Below, in pieces: positions 57,341 to 63,975 of a stretch of DNA of 64,000 nucleotides; position 1 is the stretch's first letter, and the number at the start of each line of letters is the position of its first letter. Source of the stretch: a virus; the IMG/VR virus record IMGVR_UViG_3300035698_012119, positions 16,668-80,667 of that record; one strand, given 5' to 3'. A model generated the notes under the pieces. The model did no database searches and was not told the DNA's origin. It worked only from the letters and a program-made list of their open reading frames with translations. The translations under genes and the position numbers were made by a program.

Positions 57341-58737
57341 ATAACCAACTGACAGACTTCTTTGAACAAGATGAACAAACACAGCGAAAGGATACTCCTC
57401 AAGTGTCAAAATCCACCGTTAAACCGTATCCTCTTTCCGCACTTGCCAGCAACGAGTGGAAAGATTACGCAATGTACACCATCGAGTCGCGCGCAATCCC
57501 AAACATGATCGATGGCATGAAGCCTGTCAATCGGTTTTATCTTTATTCGTCCATCAAAAATTCTAAGAAGGAATTTAAGAAGGTGTCTGCCGTATCAGGT
57601 GTGGTCTCGGGATATGGCTACAACCACGGCGAGACGTCTGCTGCTGCAGCGGGTCAGTTAATGGCAGCTGATTGGGCAAACAACATTTGTTTGATTCAAG
57701 GACGTGGTTCCTTTGGAACACGACTGGTTAATGATGCTGCTGCTCCACGATACACATATACGAAATTACACGACAACTTCGAGAAGTATATCAAGGATAT
57801 CGACATTGCTCCTGTTCACAGTGACCCTGAGCACGAGCCTCCTGCATTCTACGTTCCGTCGATTCCTCTTGTTCTTGTAAATGGCATCAAGGGAATTGGT
57901 ACGGGGTTCGCGACAAACATTCTACCACGCGATCCTATTGAGCTCGCACGCGCATGTGAAGAATATATCAATACAGGTGACATTGTTAATAAGGTCAATC
58001 TGAAGTTTCCTGATTTTCGAGGAACAGTGTCATATGACGTTGAGAATGATCGTTATGTCAGTCGTGGTATTTTTGAACGTAAGGGCAAGACCATCGTCAC
58101 GATTACTGAAGTTCCCTACGGTTACGACAGAGAAAATTACGTGAAGATTCTTGATGTTCTTGAAGATAGGGACCTCATCGTTTCATACGACGATCTATGC
58201 GACAAGGACGGATTCAAATTTGAGGTCAAGCTCAAGCAAAGCACCTCATCAGGATGGAGCGATGAAAAGATTCTCACACAGTTTAAACTTGAGAAGATGT
58301 TCACAGAGAATCTTGTTGTGATCGATCATGATGGAAAGTTGCGCGAGTATAAAGACGAGCGACAGTTGATTAAGGACTTTTGTGACTATCGCAACACTGT
58401 AATCGAAAAAAGAATTGCAAAAAGGATCGAGGAGTGTGTTGAAGACACGAGATGGCTCAATGCTAAAATGCAATTTATTCAGGCGGTAATCGACAACAAG
58501 ATCACGTTCAAGAATATGAAAAAAGACCGTGTGGCAAAACAAATTGTTGACAACACGTCTGCCAAAGACGAAGATGTTGACAAGCTACTAAGAGTTAATA
58601 TGATGAGTCTTACTGATGAGATGGTCAAACAGCTCGATAAAGAATGTCAAGACGCAGAAGTTCAATTGAAGTTTTGGTCCAAGACAACCATCAAGAAGCA
58701 GTTTCTCAACGACCTAAATCAATTACAAACAAATTAG
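57337..58737 (+). CDS. 52: DNA topoisomerase II medium subunit gp52
   Basis: 466 residues (T4 442), overlapping gp39 by 4 bases. AIPNMIDGMKPVNRFYLYSS and the active-site region AAPRYTYTKL (Tyr near residue 138), followed by GIKGIGTGFATNILP, identify the DNA-cutting and rejoining subunit. A coiled-coil exit gate lies in the C-terminal third. Confidence 0.97.
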   Translation: MNNQLTDFFEQDEQTQRKDTPQVSKSTVKPYPLSALASNEWKDYAMYTIESRAIPNMIDGMKPVNRFYLYSSIKNSKKEFKKVSAVSGVVSGYGYNHGETSAAAAGQLMAADWANNICLIQGRGSFGTRLVNDAAAPRYTYTKLHDNFEKYIKDIDIAPVHSDPEHEPPAFYVPSIPLVLVNGIKGIGTGFATNILPRDPIELARACEEYINTGDIVNKVNLKFPDFRGTVSYDVENDRYVSRGIFERKGKTIVTITEVPYGYDRENYVKILDVLEDRDLIVSYDDLCDKDGFKFEVKLKQSTSSGWSDEKILTQFKLEKMFTENLVVIDHDGKLREYKDERQLIKDFCDYRNTVIEKRIAKRIEECVEDTRWLNAKMQFIQAVIDNKITFKNMKKDRVAKQIVDNTSAKDEDVDKLLRVNMMSLTDEMVKQLDKECQDAEVQLKFWSKTTIKKQFLNDLNQLQTN

Positions 58738-58749
58738 AGGAATTATAAA

Positions 58750-59169
58750 ATGGTAACTGTAGAACTAACGTGCGATCAAGCAGATGGCATCATACTAGCA
58801 GATCTAAAATCTGTTGTTAGAGGGATTCTTGACGATCCGTGGGAATGTCACCACAACCTTGATGAGACATCTAGCTGTGTGGATGGATTTCTGAAAGTGA
58901 TTGAGTACTACACAGTGTCGAAGGAGTATGAATATTTTGTTGAAACGTTGGATTTTAAAAAACTCAAAACAGTTTCGTCTTCGTCTGATAAAGTGGTAGG
59001 ACGCGCAGAGGTTGTTGACATCACTGAAATGGAAGACGGTTCTGCAGTGGTAAATTTCAACGTCGATGTTGAAAATCAAGCGACGTTGATCGGAGAGGGA
59101 TTCAAGTTCTTGATGATCAAAGCGGCACTTGGCAAAACAGATGACGAGATCATGAAGGCGTTCGATTGA
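58750..59169 (+). CDS. unknown acidic protein
   Basis: 139 residues, 12 bases after gp52. The N-terminal segment VTVELTCDQADGIILADLKS is followed by VVRGILDD and resembles small proteins found with T4-like replication genes; the second half is acidic and beta-rich. Function unknown. Confidence 0.7.
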   Translation: MVTVELTCDQADGIILADLKSVVRGILDDPWECHHNLDETSSCVDGFLKVIEYYTVSKEYEYFVETLDFKKLKTVSSSSDKVVGRAEVVDITEMEDGSAVVNFNVDVENQATLIGEGFKFLMIKAALGKTDDEIMKAFD

Positions 59170-59579
59170 TTTACGAGGTTTACAACAAGCCTAAACGGAT
59201 CGAGATTGCTTTCCTCGACAAAGCAATCTCGTTTGCGTGCGATTACCTGCATGTTGATGTTGATGTTGTGTTAGAATTTAAAAAACTTAAAAAGCACGTC
59301 TACGGTTTTTGCGATTACGAACAGGACGAAGTGGTCATTACTCTATCACAGCGACTGAACACAAATGACGTGGCGAGGACACTGTTCCACGAAATGGTTC
59401 ACGTCAAACAGCACCATGATGGAAGGCTTGTACACGGACGTCCTAACACGTGGATGGGCGTTCCACACACAGAAATTTACGAGAATCTTCCATGGGAATT
59501 AGAGGCGTTCGACATCGAGAACAAAATGGTAGAGTTGTTTAGTGTTGATAATTGCACACCACTGTTGTCAACCACATAA
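59166..59579 (+). CDS. small zinc metalloprotease-like protein (HExxH), copy 1
   Basis: 137 residues from a TTG overlapping the previous stop (TTGA). LFHEMVHVKQHHDGRL contains H75-E76-x-x-H79, with a later Glu (LPWELEAFD) as third ligand candidate, a SprT/gluzincin-like layout. A second, shorter protein with the same HEMVHVKQ motif lies at 61420-61800. Target unknown. Confidence 0.8.
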   Translation: MIYEVYNKPKRIEIAFLDKAISFACDYLHVDVDVVLEFKKLKKHVYGFCDYEQDEVVITLSQRLNTNDVARTLFHEMVHVKQHHDGRLVHGRPNTWMGVPHTEIYENLPWELEAFDIENKMVELFSVDNCTPLLSTT

Positions 59580-59591
59580 AGGAGAACGTAT

Positions 59592-60482
59592 ATGTCGTCC
59601 CGTGCACAGCTTATGAAGCAAAAAGGATTGATCAGTCCTCCAAAATGGTTGACACCAAACATCCACTATGAAACCATTGCAGGCTCACAATCATATGGAA
59701 TCAACTCAGACGATTCAGACATGGATATTGTCGGTTTTTGTATTCCTCCCAAAGAGGATGTGTTTCCTCACCTCGCAGGCATTATCCCAGGGTTTGGAAC
59801 ACAAAGAGACAAGTTCAATGTGTGGCAACAACATCATGTAACAGACAAAGAAACACGACAGGAATACGATTTTGCGATCTACTCTATTGTGTCCTATATG
59901 TCACTTGCAATGGACAACAATCCGAACATTCTCGATTCGCTGTTCACGCCTCAACGGTGTGTGCTGTTCTGTACCACTGTCGCACAGCTTGTTCGTGACA
60001 ATAGAAAATCGTTCTTGCATAAAGGAAGCTATCAGAAGTTTAGAGGATATATGTTCAGCCAACTGCACAAAATTGGCACAAAGGCAAACTCTGCTAATGA
60101 GAAAAGAGCAGCAAACATTGCCAAGTTTGGTTTTTGTACAAAATTTGCAACACATACAATACGTCTCGGACTGCAATGCGAACAGATTCTTGTCGAGCAC
60201 GATTTGGACATTGAATGTAATCGAGAAGTGCTTAAATCTGTTCGTCGTGGCGAATGGTCTTATGAAAGAATCAAAGAGTGGGCAACGCAGAAGGAACGAC
60301 ACCTTGATGACTTATATCAGAAGTCGACACTTCAGCAGGGCCCAGACGAGCAAGCAATCAAAGAATTGTTGATGAGCTGTCTCGAGCAACATTATGGCTC
60401 TCTTAGCACAGCGGTCAAGCGTGAAGTCCCTTTAGATCGCATGGTCAACGAGCTTCAAGCGGTCATCGACAAGTATAGTTAA
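59592..60482 (+). CDS. pol-beta-type nucleotidyltransferase (COG3541-like)
   Basis: 296 residues with AAGGAG upstream. IAGSQSYGINSDDSDMDIVG (31-48) is the G-S-x-x-Y-G ... D-x-D nucleotidyltransferase site (D43, D45), followed by YDFAIYSIVSYMSLAM and NPNILDSLF. The COG3541 family has been linked to RNA repair and tRNA modification in bacteria; a role on tRNAs would fit the neighbouring genes but is inference. Confidence 0.82.
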   Translation: MSSRAQLMKQKGLISPPKWLTPNIHYETIAGSQSYGINSDDSDMDIVGFCIPPKEDVFPHLAGIIPGFGTQRDKFNVWQQHHVTDKETRQEYDFAIYSIVSYMSLAMDNNPNILDSLFTPQRCVLFCTTVAQLVRDNRKSFLHKGSYQKFRGYMFSQLHKIGTKANSANEKRAANIAKFGFCTKFATHTIRLGLQCEQILVEHDLDIECNREVLKSVRRGEWSYERIKEWATQKERHLDDLYQKSTLQQGPDEQAIKELLMSCLEQHYGSLSTAVKREVPLDRMVNELQAVIDKYS

Positions 60483-60772
60483 ATTTTATACTTGAGCATC
60501 GGATCGTGAGCCCATGTTATATCTGCAAATGTCAGATAACTGATAGCATCTAACTTTGTCATGTCAAACCATTCACCTTTCAACCGCTTGTAGCCAATGT
60601 CCTTGTGCAAGAATTTCTCTAATATGCGGACATTGTCCTCAGACACCTGTATAGTGTGATGCAAGTGTAGTGTTTCAGAGTTCCCTGTTTGCAATTGCTT
60701 CAGCCTTGCCTTAGGATTTTTGCTGAACCCTATTTTTTGCTTCGTCTCAGTCCCAATCGCGTAGATTTCCAT
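60479..60772 (-). CDS. GIY-YIG superfamily protein, T5orf172 type
   Basis: 97 residues from ATG 60772 with GGAG at 6 bases; the only minus-strand gene in this region. MEIYAIGTETKQKIGFSKNP, then KARLKQLQTGN, is the T5orf172/MUG113 variant of the GIY-YIG nuclease core. It is convergent with the nucleotidyltransferase gene (4-base overlap). Possibly a small nuclease or mobile-element remnant. Confidence 0.8.
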   Translation of the reverse strand: MEIYAIGTETKQKIGFSKNPKARLKQLQTGNSETLHLHHTIQVSEDNVRILEKFLHKDIGYKRLKGEWFDMTKLDAISYLTFADITWAHDPMLKYKI

Positions 60773-60804
60773 CACATTCTCCAATAAAACAATATTTATT
60801 AGAG

Positions 60805-60833
60805 TTGACTTTTGATTGTAACCGTTTTATGTT
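60805..60833 (+). promoter_or_regulatory. sigma70 promoter for the zinc-ribbon gene
   Basis: TTGACT (60805-60810), 17 bases, TATGTT (60828-60833), 30 bases before ATG 60864. Confidence 0.65.
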
Positions 60834-60863
60834 GTGTAGGAACCGTAGAGGATACGTCAACGC

Positions 60864-61103
60864 ATGACCTACACAAAAAAAACTTGCTCTGTATGTGGCC
60901 TTCGTTGTAACCAGTCTACAATGCGAAACGAAAAGGTTTATGTCGAGACAGGAAAGTCCAAACAAGGCCTTTCATGGGCAACGTGGATTGGAGCGATACT
61001 CGGAAATCAAAAGAGTCGCCGAGCAGTATGGACATGGATTTTTAATTCAGGCCAGAGAACCTATAGCAGAAAGAGAACTGTTTGGTTCTGCCAAAACTGC
61101 TAG
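60864..61103 (+). CDS. zinc-ribbon protein with hydrophobic centre
   Basis: 79 residues. CSVCGLRC near the start and WFCQNC at the end form a split treble-cysteine zinc site. The centre (GLSWATWIGAILGNQKS) is hydrophobic and Trp-rich. It may bind nucleic acid or membrane; no family recognised. Confidence 0.65.
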   Translation: MTYTKKTCSVCGLRCNQSTMRNEKVYVETGKSKQGLSWATWIGAILGNQKSRRAVWTWIFNSGQRTYSRKRTVWFCQNC

Positions 61104-61122
61104 AGCATGTATAACAACCTCG

Positions 61123-61151
61123 TTGACAAACATCCGCAGTCGAGGTAATAA
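61123..61151 (+). promoter_or_regulatory. sigma70 promoter for genes 61191-61800
   Basis: TTGACA (61123-61128), 17 bases, TAATAA (61146-61151). Confidence 0.7.
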
Positions 61152-61190
61152 CAAGCATATAAAACAACATAGACGTGGAGTCGAAAAACA

Positions 61191-61415
61191 ATGGTTGTAG
61201 TAGCTTCTATTAAATTACTGAAGGTTGGTGAACCTGATTCTGTGATTATGGCCAACACAATCACAGATGAAATTCGAGGCGTTGTAGACGTTGTTCACAC
61301 CGCAAACCATGTAATTTTCAAATTCACAGATGTTAGACACGGCGGAACTTCTGAAGTTGCTTTCCGTGCTGATAGAGTGTTATCATACTACACCTTCTTC
61401 GAAGAGGAAGTATAA
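61191..61415 (+). CDS. small unknown protein
   Basis: 74 residues; beta-type sequence (SIKLLKVGEPDSVIMANTIT; VIFKFTDVRHGG). It ends 4 bases before the second metalloprotease gene. No family recognised. Confidence 0.65.
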   Translation: MVVVASIKLLKVGEPDSVIMANTITDEIRGVVDVVHTANHVIFKFTDVRHGGTSEVAFRADRVLSYYTFFEEEV

Positions 61416-61419
61416 ACAC

Positions 61420-61800
61420 ATGAAAATCGAACTCACGTCCGATTTTGATACAAACGTTGTTGAGAGGTTTGTCACCTTTTTGTGTTCAGAATTGGACATT
61501 GTACCACGAGAGCTGACGATCGCAACATATCGCATGTCTGATGCTGTAGGGATGTGCATTGATACGTCTCCAGACGAGTTTATCATTCTTGTTAATGAGG
61601 AAGAGAGACAACCGATTGACATTTTTGTCACAATTGCTCATGAGATGGTTCACGTGAAGCAGTACATGAAAGAGAATCTGGGGTGGTTTCTCGACAACCG
61701 ATCTGATATTCCTTACATGAAACGGTGGTGGGAGGTGGAGGCTTACAAAGACTCTGTCACGTTGGTTGAAAAGTTTATACACACCATCCAAAAAAATTAA
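61420..61800 (+). CDS. small zinc metalloprotease-like protein (HExxH), copy 2
   Basis: 126 residues from ATG 61420 (GAGGAAG upstream). TIAHEMVHVKQYMKENLG carries H74-E75-x-x-H78 and WWEVEAYKDS a third-ligand Glu. It shares the motif and overall length with 59166-59579 but little else, suggesting an old duplication. Terminator directly downstream. Confidence 0.78.
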   Translation: MKIELTSDFDTNVVERFVTFLCSELDIVPRELTIATYRMSDAVGMCIDTSPDEFIILVNEEERQPIDIFVTIAHEMVHVKQYMKENLGWFLDNRSDIPYMKRWWEVEAYKDSVTLVEKFIHTIQKN

Positions 61801-61804
61801 ATTG

Positions 61805-61841
61805 AAAAATTCCAAGTTTATTTGTCGAACTTGGAATTTTT
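61805..61841. terminator. bidirectional intrinsic terminator
   Basis: 14-bp stem AAAAATTCCAAGTT / AACTTGGAATTTTT with a 9-base loop and T tract, right after the metalloprotease stop codon. Confidence 0.9.
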
Positions 61842-61843
61842 GT

Positions 61844-61851
61844 TATAAATA
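61844..61851 (+). promoter_or_regulatory. late promoter TATAAATA for a short transcript
   Basis: Exact consensus 29 bases before ATG 61880 and just behind a terminator, so it starts an independent transcript that should end near 62049. Confidence 0.82.
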
Positions 61852-61879
61852 AGCTTATAATTCCATTAGAGAGAAGAAA

Positions 61880-61987
61880 ATGAACATTCTACGAACATCG
61901 ACATCACTGCAGTATGGGAGACCGAATAGTATCAATTCAGGTCGCATTCCATCCGTGAGTAATATAGCGAAGGCTGATTTAGAATAA
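61880..61987 (+). CDS. 35-residue late peptide
   Basis: ATG 61880 with AGAGAGAAG upstream; MNILRTSTSLQYGRPNSINS, then 15 residues. Ser/Asn-rich, no membrane segment. Its last 16 bases form the left arm of a 16-bp inverted repeat. The only gene of a ~200-base late transcript; a very small virion protein or a leader for an RNA element. Confidence 0.55.
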   Translation: MNILRTSTSLQYGRPNSINSGRIPSVSNIAKADLE

Positions 61988-62049
61988 TAGAGTTTTTTAT
62001 AAACATTTTTATTCTAAATCAGCCCTGATATTGTTATCAGGGTTTTTTT
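61972..62049 (+). terminator. two adjoining hairpins ending in an intrinsic terminator
   Basis: A 16-bp inverted repeat (61972-61987 with 62009-62024, GGCTGATTTAGAATAA and complement) overlaps by two bases a terminator hairpin CCCTGATA / TATCAGGG (62023-62042) followed by seven T (62043-62049). The two stems compete for the shared bases. Confidence 0.88.
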
Positions 62050-62370
62050 GTTTTAACGGTTGATGAAAAGGATCGTTGAGTATACTATGAACACTACGGA
62101 CATCCAAAAAAAGAAGTTTGAAACAACACTACGACTTGGTATTTTTTAGAAATACCAACGCTCTTTAAATCTAACTGTATCCTATGATCTTAGAGAATTT
62201 TCTCGATGATAGATTGAAAGCAAAGTTTTTGAATATACACTGTTCAAAAACTTTGCGTGAGGCAATAATTGGTGCACTGCTCTTCAGATTGTGTGGTGGT
62301 TGTTGCCTTCTGCTTTCACCTACATTGTCTCTAATCAACAAACAACGTAACTGAAAACAGAAGAACTCGT

Positions 62371-62398
62371 GGTACTGCATACTGCAGCTAAGTCGCCA
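62371..62398 (+). repeat. 28-base element, copy 1
   Basis: Aligns without gap to 63481-63508 with 24 of 28 bases identical; both end in CTAAGTCGCCA and both lie upstream of tRNA-like sequences. No other part of the two regions is as similar. Confidence 0.75.
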
Positions 62399-62453
62399 CA
62401 CTTGTGGTCGAGCCTACCCCGTTGGTAGACAGTCTCTTTGGCTGTATACGAAT

Positions 62454-62533
62454 AGCATGACGCCAGATGTAGCTACCTGGAAGTGGACTATATAGTCAGT
62501 GACAATTAAACACGTTCGATTCGTGGTCATGCT
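62454..62533 (+). tRNA. tRNA-like sequence, probably degenerate
   Basis: Acceptor-like stem AGCATGAC (62454-62461) / GTCATGCT (62526-62533), 8 perfect pairs, and a T arm CACG-TTCGATT-CGTG (62511-62525). A D-arm-like CCAG ... CTGG is present (62463-62480), but the anticodon stem (around GGACTATATAGTC) is not canonical and no CCA is encoded. It is a tRNA remnant or a CCA-less unusual tRNA; not a safe functional call. Confidence 0.4.
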
Positions 62534-62620
62534 CACTTATTTCCTGACGCTTAGCGTTGACGTGCTAGGCGTCATAGTGTAAAAAGATGTAGCAATCAAA
62601 AAAGGTAAAGGAACTAGACA

Positions 62621-62836
62621 ATGATTCGGAACAAAATTGAAAAACGTGAAATCGTTTTGGACCTTACAGGGCCTGATGGCAATGCATATGCTCTAATGGG
62701 ATATGCGAGAGACTTGGCAAAACAACTAGGGTTTGATCATGAGCTGATCATAAATGAAATGAAAAGTGGTGATTACGATAATCTCGTACTTACCTTTGAT
62801 AGATACTTCGGACGTATCGTAACTTTGGAGCGTTAA
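62621..62836 (+). CDS. conserved small phage protein
   Basis: 71 residues with AAAGGAAC upstream. VLDLTGPDGNAYALMGYARD, then LAKQLGFDHELIINEMKSGD, then YDNLVLTFDRYFG is a highly conserved short family in large phages; the function is unknown as far as I know. Confidence 0.85.
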   Translation: MIRNKIEKREIVLDLTGPDGNAYALMGYARDLAKQLGFDHELIINEMKSGDYDNLVLTFDRYFGRIVTLER

Positions 62837-62837
62837 T

Positions 62838-63002
62838 ATGGACGTTTATGAAACTAACGGCTTTGCGAATCGCGAAGAATATCTCGACACACTTGCAGAA
62901 GAGCATGGCCACATTGCTTTTGAACTTGCAGATCTTCTAGGTCCAACCGAAGACTTCGATGGGTTGGTCACGTCACTAGAAGATGTTGGTGACATGTGGT
63001 GA
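62838..63002 (+). CDS. 54-residue acidic protein, unknown
   Basis: ATG 62838 lies 1 base after the previous stop (TAATATG). Acidic (ANREEYLDTLAEEHGHIAFE). Coupled to the conserved gene before it; no family recognised. Confidence 0.65.
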   Translation: MDVYETNGFANREEYLDTLAEEHGHIAFELADLLGPTEDFDGLVTSLEDVGDMW

Positions 63003-63052
63003 TGTACTTTATTGTCAGTAGCGGAACAACTAAGAAAAATAAAATGTAGTCG

Positions 63053-63081
63053 TTGACAAAGCTGTACAAATAAGTTACAAT
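63053..63081 (+). promoter_or_regulatory. sigma70 promoter of the tRNA region
   Basis: TTGACA (63053-63058), 17 bases, TACAAT (63076-63081). No gene follows within 450 bases, so it probably makes the tRNA precursor transcript. Confidence 0.8.
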
Positions 63082-63532
63082 GAACGTATCAGATAATAAC
63101 ACACTCTTTGAAACCAACTACAAACGTTGTTAGGTTGAAAGATGATTAAGTATGGATAGTATCCTGTAAACCTTAATTGAAATTCTTTCTGTTCTCTACT
63201 GCATGTTAGGTATAGTCTACTTGAAAGGTTCTGATTAGTCATTAGGTTACCAAAGTGGATTAACCTGATAGGAAGCAATCTTTGGACGTGCAGTGGAAAA
63301 CAGAATAACGTTTAACAACAAAAAAATTCCAGCCTTGGTTAATGCAATGTCTCAGTTAAAAGCTGTTGTAAAGTGAAACACTACTTGGTAAACTCCCAGG
63401 ATAGGTCAGAAAGCCAAAACCAACTTTAGGTCAAATTGCCCAAGTGATAGAATGTATTTAAAATTAGTAAATTAAAACACGGTAATGCATTGTGCATCTA
63501 AGTCGCCATCCGGTAGAGCCAACCACAACCAT
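63082..63532 (+). ncRNA. non-coding leader of the tRNA region
   Basis: About 450 bases without a supported gene. Visible pieces: a hairpin AGGTTA / TAACCT around 63243-63267, a CTTGG-TAAACTC-CCAGG segment near 63380 that resembles the tRNA-Asn-like sequence further on, and the second copy of the 28-base element (63481-63508). These look like eroded tRNA fragments and/or a structured precursor RNA. Confidence 0.45.
63481..63508 (+). repeat. 28-base element, copy 2
   Basis: Partner of 62371-62398 (24/28 identical). It ends 24 bases before the tRNA-Asn-like sequence. Confidence 0.75.
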
Positions 63533-63604
63533 TCCAATGTAGAAGAACTGGTAAACTCACCAGACGCGAAAGCACTGTAGGTTCGAGTCCTACCATTGGA
63601 GCCA
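63533..63604 (+). tRNA. tRNA-Asn-like sequence with abnormal anticodon region
   Basis: Perfect acceptor TCCAATG / CATTGGA, discriminator G and encoded CCA, and a perfect T arm GTAGG-TTCGAGT-CCTAC. Identity elements resemble tRNA-Asn (TCC ... GGAGCCA). Between them only CTGGT-AAACTC-ACCAG and GC-GAAA-GC hairpins can form; no 7-base anticodon loop with T33 is visible. It is a damaged tRNA or one that needs an unusual fold. Confidence 0.6.
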
Positions 63605-63671
63605 AAATTCAATAATATATATTGACACGAAAAGTTTAACACAGAACATTATATTAAGAAGTAATAATCGT

Positions 63672-63688
63672 GGTCCTTTCGTCTAATT
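63672..63688 (+). pseudogene. tRNA-Glu 5' remnant (possible)
   Basis: GGTCCTTTCGTCTAATT equals the usual first 17 bases of phage and bacterial tRNA-Glu genes, then stops 6 bases before the tRNA-Lys. It probably marks a deletion between neighbouring tRNA genes. Confidence 0.4.
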
Positions 63689-63694
63689 AATAAC

Positions 63695-63820
63695 GGACCA
63701 TTAGCTCAGTTGGTTAGAGCAGCGGACTTTGGACAGAGGATTTTAAGTCCTGTGAAGTGCGAATCTTCTATGTCAACAGTAATCCGCGTGTCCTAGGTTC
63801 GAATCCTAGATGGTTCACCA
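63695..63820 (+). tRNA. tRNA-Lys(UUU) interrupted by a 49-nt insertion in the anticodon loop
   Basis: All arms of a normal tRNA-Lys are present: acceptor GGACCAT / ATGGTTC, discriminator A, CCA, D arm GCTC ... GAGC, T arm CTAGG-TTCGAAT-CCTAG, and anticodon stem GCGGA (63722-63726) / TCCGC (63783-63787). The loop reads CTTT (63727-63730), 49 extra bases (63731-63779), TAA (63780-63782). Removing the insert restores the loop CTTTTAA with anticodon TTT and a 77-base tRNA. The insert itself resembles a tRNA 3' half: AGGA-TTTTAAG-TCCT, GAAG-TGCGAAT-CTTC, then TATGTCAACA. Confidence 0.8.
63731..63779 (+). other. 49-nt insertion in tRNA-Lys (intron-like or nested tRNA half)
   Basis: Too short for a group I intron and not flanked by direct repeats beyond one shared T. 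GGACTT of the tRNA (63724-63729) can pair with AAGTCC of the insert (63745-63750), so the precursor has an alternative fold that competes with the normal anticodon stem. Confidence 0.7.
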
Positions 63821-63869
63821 ATAATTGATGTGGAGGAGGTTGAGATACTTTTTGTCAATACCAAATAAC

Positions 63870-63956
63870 GGAAGATGATTTAATCTGGTGATTAAGACTG
63901 ATTGCTAATCAAATCGTGGAGAAATCCATGGGGTTCAATTCCTCCTTCTTCCGCCA
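63870..63956 (+). tRNA. tRNA-Ser(GCU)
   Basis: 87 bases with a long variable arm (GTGGA-GAAA-TCCAT), acceptor GGAAGAT / TTCTTCC (last pair mismatched), discriminator G, encoded CCA, loop TTGCTAA with anticodon GCT at 63904-63906. The anticodon stem keeps only three strong pairs (C63898 faces A63912). It decodes AGC/AGU. Confidence 0.82.
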
Positions 63957-63975
63957 ATAACAAAGTATATTTTGC

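Larger units (their letters stand above)
62050..62620 (+). ncRNA. non-coding structured region with tRNA-like element
   Basis: About 570 bases without a convincing gene. It contains a 14-bp hairpin GCAAAGTTTTTGAA / TTCAAAAACTTTGC (62220-62256), a 28-base element shared with 63481-63508, and a tRNA-like fold at 62454-62533. A TATACT box at 62076-62081 could start a transcript. A second hairpin-rich stretch at 62541-62575 (TGACGC ... GCGTCA) precedes the next gene. Confidence 0.5.

Noticed and set aside
62171-62401. 76-residue minus-strand reading frame
   Set aside because: No RBS, overlaps the hairpin and the repeated 28-base element, and would be a lone minus-strand gene.
63731-63779. Archaeal-type bulge-helix-bulge intron in tRNA-Lys
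   Set aside because: The position (before position 36 or 35) and pairing do not form the bulge-helix-bulge motif, and bacteria lack the splicing endonuclease; another mechanism would be needed.
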